Assembly (NCBI GenBank): GCA_035353175.1
Contig: DAOPZC010000144.1
Span: 1 to 5,225, forward strand
DNA: 5,225 nucleotides
Direction of reading: 5' to 3'
Source of the DNA: DAOPZC01 sp035353175
GTDB lineage: Bacteria > Verrucomicrobiota > Kiritimatiellia > RFP12 > UBA1067
This document shows, one piece after another, positions 1-4,346 of this stretch. Every line of letters begins with the position of its first letter. The first letter of the stretch is position 1. The notes under the pieces are model-generated. The model made no database searches, was not told where the DNA came from, and worked only from the letters and a program-made list of their open reading frames with translations. The translations under genes and the position numbers were made by a program.

Positions 1-302
1 TGGTTTATAAGCTGACACAGTCTTTTCCGAAAGAGGAGATGTTTGGTCTGACCTCTCAGATGCGGCGTGCCGCAGTTTCGGTTGCCTCGAATATTGTTGA
101 AGGGTGTGCTCGGGAAAGCCAAGCCGAGTATCTACGGTTCTTGGAAATAGCATTCGGTTCGCTTCGAGAAGCGCATTATCAACTTAACTTGGCTTGCCGT
201 TTGGGTTTTGCCGATGCAACCGCAGCAAGCGTCTGTGACGACAAGATGAAAGAGGCTGAGAAAGTTCTTGGCGCTCTCGTGCATTCCATGCGTGTCTCTT
301 AA
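1..302 (+). CDS. Four-helix-bundle protein (23S rRNA intervening-sequence type), 5'-truncated by window edge
   Basis: The reading frame is open from base 3 (first codons read V-Y-K-L-T-Q-S-F-P) to TAA at 300-302, giving 99 visible residues. The pattern is that of the small four-helix-bundle family first found in 23S rRNA intervening sequences: YKLTQSFPKEE, then FGLTSQMRRAAVSVASNIVEG, then a helix with ESQAEYLRFLEIAFGSLREAHYQL and a final amphipathic helix. Family members are usually about 115-125 residues, so roughly 15-25 N-terminal residues lie before the window. The ATG at 39 is internal to the conserved first helices and is not the true start. No rRNA surrounds it, so this is a stand-alone copy. 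The molecular role of stand-alone members is not established; a relative (Avd) serves diversity-generating retroelements, but no reverse transcriptase is seen here. Codons are visibly less G+C-rich than in the genes downstream, which could mean separate ancestry. The family call is firm and the function unknown. Confidence 0.9.
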   Translation, partial: VYKLTQSFPKEEMFGLTSQMRRAAVSVASNIVEGCARESQAEYLRFLEIAFGSLREAHYQLNLACRLGFADATAASVCDDKMKEAEKVLGALVHSMRVS

Positions 303-330
303 CCTACAGCCTACAGCCTATAGCCTACAG
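303..330 (+). repeat. Tandem heptamer array, four units of CCTACAG type
   Basis: Four 7-base units stand head to tail: CCTACAG, CCTACAG, CCTATAG, CCTACAG. The first unit touches the TAA stop of the four-helix-bundle gene. The last is followed by CCTTGGAG, which carries the Shine-Dalgarno of the next gene. The array and that Shine-Dalgarno fill most of the 42 bases between the two genes, leaving no obvious room for a promoter. Degenerate copies of the same heptamer recur near 3118-3138 (reverse orientation) and 3220-3254 (same orientation). The function is unknown. Confidence 0.85.
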
Positions 331-334
331 CCTT

Positions 335-338
335 GGAG
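335..338 (+). promoter_or_regulatory. Ribosome binding site GGAG fixing the GTG start at 345
   Basis: GGAG lies 6 bases before GTG 345. It argues for that start over the in-frame TTG at 333, which has only heptamer repeat sequence upstream and no Shine-Dalgarno. The GTG start also yields a clean signal peptide beginning M-N-T-K-R. Confidence 0.7.
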
Positions 339-344
339 AATAGA

Positions 345-2045
345 GTGAACACAAAGCGACTTATTGTACTGACGTTTATCTTAACGGTAGCCTCCGCAAC
401 TTTTGCCCAAAGCGAACGACGCCTTTCCATCGACGACTACCGCGACCGGATGAAGGGCGGCTGGATCGGTCAGGTCATCGGCGTGGTGTGGGGCGCACCG
501 ACAGAATTCAAGTGGAACGACAAGGTCATTCCCGAGGACCAGGTTCCGAAGTGGTCGCCGGAGATGATCAACAACGCGTTCGGGCAGGACGACCTGTATG
601 TGGAGATGACGTTCTTGCGGTCGATGGAGCAATACGGTCTCGACGTGCCGATCCGCCAGGCGGGCATCGACTTTGCGAACAGCGAGTATGCGCTCTGGTG
701 TGCGAACAACGCGGGACGGACGAATCTGCGCAAGGGCATCGCGCCGCCGGACTCGTCGCACCCGCAGTTCAACAAGTGCCCGAACGACATCGATTATCAG
801 ATCGAAGCGGACTTCGCGGGCCTCATCTCGCCCGGCTTGCCCAATTCGGTCATCGCGCTGGGCGAGAAATTTGGGCGGCTGATGAACTACGGCGACGGCG
901 TGTATGGCGGGCAGTTCATGGGCGGCATGTATGCCGAGGCGTTCTTCGAGACGGACCTTTTGAAAATCATTGACGCGGGGCTGGCCTGCATTCCGTCCGA
1001 CAGCCAGTACGCGGAGATGGTGCGCGACATGGTGCGCTGGTATCGCGAGAGCCCGAACGAATGGCAGAAGACATGGGCACTTTGTCTGCAGAAGTACCGC
1101 AAGGATCCGGCGTATCAAAAAGCCTCCAACGGCGGCATCGACGTGAAAATCAACGGTGCGATGGTCCTGCTCGGGCTGCTGTATGGTCAAGGCGACATGG
1201 AGAAGACGGTTGTGATCTCGATGCGCGGCGGATATGACTCGGACTGCAACCCGTCGAGCGCGGCGGGTGTGCTCGGCACGCTGATCGGCTTTGCAAACCT
1301 GCCGGCGCACTACACGAAGCTACTCCAGTTGGGGACGAAGTTCTCTTATACCGCGTACAACGTGCCGGCGCTGCTGGACGTCTGCGAAAAACTGGCTCGC
1401 CAGATTGTGGTTCAGCAGGGGGGGCGCGTCGAGAAAGGCGCGGATGGCAAAGAGTGTTTTGTGATTCCGGTCCGTCCCGCCCGACCGGACGCGCTGTCGT
1501 TAAGCTGGGCGCCGGGGCCTGTCGCGAACTCCGTGTTCACGCCGGAGGAGATGGCGCAGATCAAAATCCCCATCAAGGTGTATCCGGCCGGGCAGTTTGC
1601 GGACCCTGATCCCTCCAAGCGGGTGCAGAAGGTTTTGGACGTTTGTTTTCCCGGCTGGAAGACGTCGGAGAATGCGCCGGACATGAACCCCGGTTACCGC
1701 GAGCAGGTGGACCGGACATACAATGTGCTGGTGACGCATCCTCCGAAAAAGGGCGAGCCGGTGATTCTTTCGAAGACCGTCAAAATTCCGGAGGGCGATC
1801 CGCGCCTCACGGTAAGGGTCGCGAACGCGCAGAACGGCAATTTCCGGCTGATCGTCAAGGTTGACGGCGCGCTGGCACTTGAAACGGATGTCGGCGGCAA
1901 GACGGGCGAGTTCTGGACATACACGGTCGGTCTCGCACCATACCGCGGCAAAACGGTAAAGCTCGAGCTGTTCAATCAACCGACGGGCTGGAGCAACGAG
2001 GCGGCCTATTGGGGGGAGATTGCGGTGAGCGGGAACAATGATTGA
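345..2045 (+). CDS. Exported ADP-ribosylglycohydrolase-family protein with C-terminal beta-sandwich-like domain
   Basis: The product is 566 residues from a GTG start. Residues 1-21 form a Sec signal peptide: K4-R5, a hydrophobic core, then T-F-A before Q22. The enzyme is therefore predicted outside the cytoplasm. Residues about 28-350 match the ADP-ribosylglycohydrolase (DraG/ARH) fold: an N-terminal RMKGGWIGQVIGVVWGAPTE segment ending in the likely metal ligand E54, GQDD at 80-83, and a C-terminal GGYDSDCNPSSAAGVLG motif from G295 with D298 and D300. In classical ARH enzymes these acidic residues hold two Mg or Mn ions and the bond from ADP-ribose to a protein side chain is cleaved. Here the usual TDDT reads Q-D-D-L and the Thr after the second Asp of DxDT is Cys301, so the substrate may differ. 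Residues about 459-564 look like an all-beta accessory or galactose-binding-like domain (inference). The next gene is ribokinase, which suggests ribosyl scavenging. The family is clear and the substrate unproven. Confidence 0.88.
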   Translation: MNTKRLIVLTFILTVASATFAQSERRLSIDDYRDRMKGGWIGQVIGVVWGAPTEFKWNDKVIPEDQVPKWSPEMINNAFGQDDLYVEMTFLRSMEQYGLDVPIRQAGIDFANSEYALWCANNAGRTNLRKGIAPPDSSHPQFNKCPNDIDYQIEADFAGLISPGLPNSVIALGEKFGRLMNYGDGVYGGQFMGGMYAEAFFETDLLKIIDAGLACIPSDSQYAEMVRDMVRWYRESPNEWQKTWALCLQKYRKDPAYQKASNGGIDVKINGAMVLLGLLYGQGDMEKTVVISMRGGYDSDCNPSSAAGVLGTLIGFANLPAHYTKLLQLGTKFSYTAYNVPALLDVCEKLARQIVVQQGGRVEKGADGKECFVIPVRPARPDALSLSWAPGPVANSVFTPEEMAQIKIPIKVYPAGQFADPDPSKRVQKVLDVCFPGWKTSENAPDMNPGYREQVDRTYNVLVTHPPKKGEPVILSKTVKIPEGDPRLTVRVANAQNGNFRLIVKVDGALALETDVGGKTGEFWTYTVGLAPYRGKTVKLELFNQPTGWSNEAAYWGEIAVSGNND

Positions 2046-2050
2046 GAAAA

Positions 2051-2076
2051 TGCCGAGCGGTGAACGGCGATTTTTT
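2051..2076 (+). terminator. Weak candidate Rho-independent terminator after the glycohydrolase gene
   Basis: GCCG (2052-2055) can pair with CGGC (2065-2068) across a 9-base loop, with a possible U-G pair outside it, followed by A and six Ts (2071-2076). The four-base-pair stem is short for an efficient terminator. The same sequence can pair elsewhere: ATGCCGA 2050-2056 with TCGGCAT 2085-2091, and GAGCGG 2055-2060 with CCGCTC 2096-2101. It may therefore be a partial terminator or general leader structure. Confidence 0.3.
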
Positions 2077-2161
2077 GTGGCCATTCGGCATCCTGCCGCT
2101 CGCGGGCAAAGTCTCGCACGAAAATGCCTATGCAGGTTTTTTGGGAAACGCGAGATTGGGC

Positions 2162-2190
2162 TTGAGGCGGAAGTTCGCTTGGTTCACAAT
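2162..2190 (+). promoter_or_regulatory. rbsK: Candidate sigma70-type promoter for rbsK
   Basis: TTGAGG (2162-2167, four of six matches to TTGACA) and CACAAT (2185-2190, four of six matches to TATAAT) are separated by 17 bases, and CACAAT ends 28 bases before the rbsK ATG. The 173-base gap before rbsK would allow an independent start of transcription. Matches of this quality also occur by chance, so this is only a candidate. Confidence 0.3.
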
Positions 2191-2191
2191 C

Positions 2192-2202
2192 ACGTTAAAC
2201 GT
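2192..2202 (+). promoter_or_regulatory. Candidate operator palindrome ACGTTAAACGT upstream of rbsK
   Basis: This is an 11-base perfect inverted repeat (ACGTT, A, AACGT) two bases downstream of the candidate -10 box and about 17 bases before the rbsK ATG. Its position would overlap a transcription start, as expected for a repressor site. The short palindrome has no second copy that I can see before the other genes. XylR-type proteins normally bind through AraC-type domains to direct repeats, so a link to the regulator at 4347 is not supported. Confidence 0.22.
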
Positions 2203-2208
2203 TGAGGG

Positions 2209-2213
2209 TGAGG
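2209..2213 (+). promoter_or_regulatory. rbsK: Ribosome binding site TGAGG fixing the rbsK ATG at 2219
   Basis: TGAGG followed by five As places the start at ATG 2219. The frame is open upstream to an ATG at 2042, but that extension of 59 residues has no ribokinase similarity, whereas 2219 gives the canonical MKRIVVLGS N-terminus. Confidence 0.75.
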
Positions 2214-2218
2214 AAAAA

Positions 2219-3118
2219 ATGAAACGGATCGTTGTACTGGGCAGCACGAATACGGATATGGTTGTGAAAGCGGCGCGGATTCCCGCGCCGGGCGAGACGA
2301 TTTTAGGCGGCCGTTTTCTGATGAACCCCGGCGGCAAGGGCGCGAATCAGGCCGTGGCGGCGGCGCGATTGGGAGGCGATGTCGCTTTTATCGCCAAGGT
2401 CGGCGACGATCTGTTCGGACGTGAGGCGAAGACGCTTTTTGCGAAAGAGGGCATTTGCACGGATTACGTGCTGACCGATCGGTCGGAGCCGTCCGGCGTG
2501 GCGCTCATCATGGTGGACGCGAAGGGCGAGAACTGCATTTCGGTAGCTTCCGGCGCGAATGCGATGCTGCTCCCAGAGGATATCGAAGCGGCGCGCGGCG
2601 AGATTGAAAAGGCGGGGACGCTGCTGATGCAGTTGGAGACGCCGGTTGAGACCGTGCTGTGTGCGGCGCAGTGGGCTGCGGCCAAAGGCGTTTCTGTGGT
2701 GCTTAATCCGGCGCCCGCCTGTCAGCTGCCGGATGCGTTACTGAAGTGCCTCAGCATGATCACGCCGAACGAAACCGAGGCGGAGCTGCTGACGGGCGTC
2801 AAGGTGTCCGATGAGGCGTCCGCCGCGCGGGCGGCCAAAACGCTGTGCGCCAAGGGCGTGAAGCGCGTGGTCATCACGCTTGGGGCCAAAGGTGCGTTCG
2901 TGTATTCGGACGGGGAGGGAAGAATTGTTCCTGCGGTGAAGGTGAAAGCCGTCGACACCACCGCGGCGGGCGACGTGTTCAACGGCGCGCTGGCGGTGGC
3001 TCTGACGGAGGACCGTCCTTTGGCCGTGGCGGTGAGCTTTGCGGTCAAGGCCGCGGCGGTGTCGGTCACACGCATGGGCGCGCAGGCGTCGGCGCCTTAC
3101 CGCAACGAGGTGCAGTAG
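2219..3118 (+). CDS. rbsK: Ribokinase (PfkB family)
   Basis: The 299-residue cytoplasmic kinase converts D-ribose and ATP to ribose 5-phosphate, feeding the pentose phosphate pathway and nucleotide synthesis. Its length is close to E. coli RbsK (309). All main landmarks are present at an offset of three from E. coli: ribose contacts N11 and D13 in GSTNTD, the GGKGAN loop at 38-43 (G39, K40, N43), E140 in MQLE, NPAPA at 163-167, TPNETEAE at 182-189, the nucleotide-binding TLGAKGA at 220-226, and DTTAAGD at 246-252 with catalytic base D252. The C-terminal VTRMGAQ segment, near the monovalent-cation and ATP site, is also conserved. No frameshift or missing catalytic residue is seen. It lies between an exported glycohydrolase and a sugar permease, as expected of a ribose-use cluster. 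Other PfkB sugar kinases are possible, but this residue set fits ribokinase best. Confidence 0.95.
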   Translation: MKRIVVLGSTNTDMVVKAARIPAPGETILGGRFLMNPGGKGANQAVAAARLGGDVAFIAKVGDDLFGREAKTLFAKEGICTDYVLTDRSEPSGVALIMVDAKGENCISVASGANAMLLPEDIEAARGEIEKAGTLLMQLETPVETVLCAAQWAAAKGVSVVLNPAPACQLPDALLKCLSMITPNETEAELLTGVKVSDEASAARAAKTLCAKGVKRVVITLGAKGAFVYSDGEGRIVPAVKVKAVDTTAAGDVFNGALAVALTEDRPLAVAVSFAVKAAAVSVTRMGAQASAPYRNEVQ

Positions 3119-3120
3119 CG

Positions 3121-3251
3121 CAGGCTGTAGGTTGAAGGTGAAGGCGATTGGGACAAAAAAGGGAGGCTCGGGCGAGAGGCGTAGTCTGCGGGTGAAGGCG
3201 AGGGTGTTCTTGCATCCAGCCTAAAGTCTACAGCCTTCAGCCGACAGCCTG
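3121..3251 (+). repeat. Imperfect inverted repeat between rbsK and the permease gene
   Basis: The 18-base arm at 3121-3138 is the reverse complement of 3234-3251 at 16 of 18 positions. In RNA one of the two differences becomes a U-G pair (3132 with 3240), leaving only the A3129-G3243 mismatch. The arms are made of heptamers of the CTGTAGG / CCTACAG type, the motif also found at 303-330. The left arm starts two bases after the rbsK stop codon. The enclosed 95 bases have no ORF worth calling. The structure could be a folded mRNA spacer that limits decay or read-through, or a small palindromic repeat element. No target-site duplication is visible at the outer edges. Confidence 0.7.
3137..3201 (+). 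repeat. 11-base direct repeat within the rbsK-permease spacer
   Basis: GGTGAAGGCGA occurs exactly at 3137-3147 and again at 3191-3201. The second copy follows GTAGTCTGCG, which itself resembles a decayed reverse heptamer array. This suggests the spacer grew by duplication of repeat-derived sequence (inference). Confidence 0.5.
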
Positions 3252-3254
3252 ACA
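3220..3254 (+). repeat. Degenerate heptamer array before the permease gene
   Basis: Five consecutive 7-base units can be read as CCTAAAG, TCTACAG, CCTTCAG, CCGACAG and CCTGACA. They are diverged copies of the CCTACAG unit at 303-330. As there, the array ends only a few bases before the Shine-Dalgarno of the next gene. Units three to five form the right arm of the inverted repeat at 3121-3251. Confidence 0.65.
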
Positions 3255-3259
3255 TCCGC

Positions 3260-3266
3260 AAGGAGG
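3260..3266 (+). promoter_or_regulatory. Strong ribosome binding site AAGGAGG, possibly masked by the repeat
   Basis: A near-perfect Shine-Dalgarno lies 5 bases before ATG 3272. AGGCTG at 3264-3269, which includes the last three bases of this site, is exactly complementary to CAGCCT at 3245-3250 in the heptamer array. A 6-base-pair hairpin with a 13-base loop could therefore cover it. Confidence 0.8.
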
Positions 3267-3271
3267 CTGGT

Positions 3272-4294
3272 ATGTTCTTCGTTGAGAATTATGGGTTGGC
3301 GGTGGCTTTTTGCGTGGTGACGATGCTGTGCTGGGGGTCGTGGGGCAACACCCAGAAGCTGGCGTCGAACGACAAGTGGAAGTATCAGCTGTTCTACTGG
3401 GACTACGGGATCGGCATCCTGCTGAGTTCGCTGCTGTTCGCGTTCACGCTCGGAAGTTGCGGCGCAGAAGGGCGCGGCTTCCTCGCCGACATCCGACAGG
3501 CCGGGATGAGCCACCTCGGGCTGGCCTTCTTGGGCGGCGTGCTGTTCAATCTGGCGAACATCCTGCTGGTCATCGCCATCGATCTGGCGGGGCTGGCGGT
3601 GGCGTTCCCGATCGGCATCGGGCTCGCGTTGGTGCTTGGCGTGGTTCAGACCTACTGGTTCAACCCCAAGGGCGATCCGGTGCTGCTGTTCGCGGGCGTG
3701 GCCCTCGTGGCAGCGGCTATCGTTCTGAATGCCCTGGCCTACAAGAAGCTGGTCGCGTCGAAGGCAGGGGACTCACAGAGGGGCGGCTCCGGTTTGGGCA
3801 TCGCGATCTCCGTGATCGCCGGCGCACTGATGGGCGCGGGCTTTTTCGGGCTGGTTTCCAAGGGTATGGTCAAGAACTTCGCGGCACCCGAAGCGGGGCT
3901 GATGACGCCGTATACGGCGCTGGTGGTGTTCGCGGCCGGGCTGTTCCTGTCGAATTTCCTCTGGAACACGATCGCTTCGCTCAAGCCTGTGCGCGGCGAG
4001 CCGGTCGCGCCGTCGGCCTATTTTTCGCTGGGCACCCCGCGGCTGCACGCGGTCGGCATCTTGGGCGGCACGATCTGGAACATCGGCATGGCGCTCAGCC
4101 TAGTGGCGTCGGGCAAGGCGGGTACCGCGATCTCCTATGGACTCGGCCAGGGCGCGACGCTGGTGGCCGCGCTGTGGGGCATCCTGATCTGGAAAGAGTT
4201 CAAGGGAGCGCCCAAAGCGGTGAACAAGCTCAACCTGGCGATGTTCGTGCTTTTCGTGGCTGGGTTGGGTCTTATCATCTGCGCCGGAACTTAA
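3272..4294 (+). CDS. Glucose/ribose porter-type sugar permease (DMT superfamily)
   Basis: The product is a 340-residue inner-membrane protein with about ten hydrophobic helices: roughly 7-24, 42-60, 82-103, 107-127, 136-156, 174-196, 212-233, 258-278, 285-305 and 320-338. The N-terminal CWGSWGNTQK motif (20-29) and the FYWDYGIGI segment of helix two are typical of the GRP/RhaT-like branch of the drug/metabolite transporter superfamily, whose members carry sugars by ion symport. The repeated Gly-rich helices fit the inverted-repeat architecture of that superfamily. No ATPase or periplasmic binding protein gene is visible, in keeping with a secondary carrier. It stands downstream of ribokinase, so ribose or a ribosyl compound is the most likely cargo; this is inferred from neighbours, and rhamnose or another sugar cannot be excluded. 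The start is set by AAGGAGG five bases upstream. The translational signal may be masked by upstream repeat RNA. Confidence 0.85.
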   Translation: MFFVENYGLAVAFCVVTMLCWGSWGNTQKLASNDKWKYQLFYWDYGIGILLSSLLFAFTLGSCGAEGRGFLADIRQAGMSHLGLAFLGGVLFNLANILLVIAIDLAGLAVAFPIGIGLALVLGVVQTYWFNPKGDPVLLFAGVALVAAAIVLNALAYKKLVASKAGDSQRGGSGLGIAISVIAGALMGAGFFGLVSKGMVKNFAAPEAGLMTPYTALVVFAAGLFLSNFLWNTIASLKPVRGEPVAPSAYFSLGTPRLHAVGILGGTIWNIGMALSLVASGKAGTAISYGLGQGATLVAALWGILIWKEFKGAPKAVNKLNLAMFVLFVAGLGLIICAGT

Positions 4295-4334
4295 ATGTTG
4301 CGGTGTGCCCATTGCGCAGGTCCCGCGAAACTGT

Positions 4335-4339
4335 GGGGA
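4335..4339 (+). promoter_or_regulatory. Ribosome binding site GGGGA for a TTG start at 4347
   Basis: A purine-rich GGGGAAAA stretch precedes TTG 4347, with 7 bases between GGGGA and the start codon. It is the best-placed start signal for the regulator. The in-frame TTG at 4368 has no comparable site and the in-frame GTG at 4305 would add an unlikely N-terminal tail. Confidence 0.5.
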
Positions 4340-4346
4340 AAACGGT

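Noticed and set aside
1..302. Diversity-generating retroelement, based on the Avd-like four-helix-bundle protein
   Set aside because: There is no reverse transcriptase, template repeat or variable repeat in the window, and the sequence fits the general rRNA intervening-sequence type family.
303..330. CRISPR array
   Set aside because: The units are 7 bases, directly contiguous and without spacers.
381..1310. Long antisense ORF over the glycohydrolase gene
   Set aside because: It is rich in Arg, His, Val and Ala, as expected from the reverse complement of a G+C-rich coding frame, and lacks recognisable motifs, while the forward frame has clear family motifs.
2050..2205. Small basic 51-residue ORF (ATG 2050 to TGA 2205) filling most of the gap before rbsK
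   Set aside because: It has only a weak GAG a few bases upstream, no recognisable domain, and overlaps candidate hairpins and promoter elements. Its Arg-rich composition is common in chance frames of G+C-rich DNA.
2042..2218. N-terminal extension of ribokinase to ATG 2042
   Set aside because: The extra residues have no similarity to ribokinase, there is no convincing Shine-Dalgarno, and the canonical start at 2219 has TGAGG at good spacing.
3121..3251. Miniature transposable element defined by the 18-base inverted arms
   Set aside because: No target-site duplication is seen outside the arms and the arms are explained by heptamer units in opposite orientations, so I list it as an inverted repeat only.
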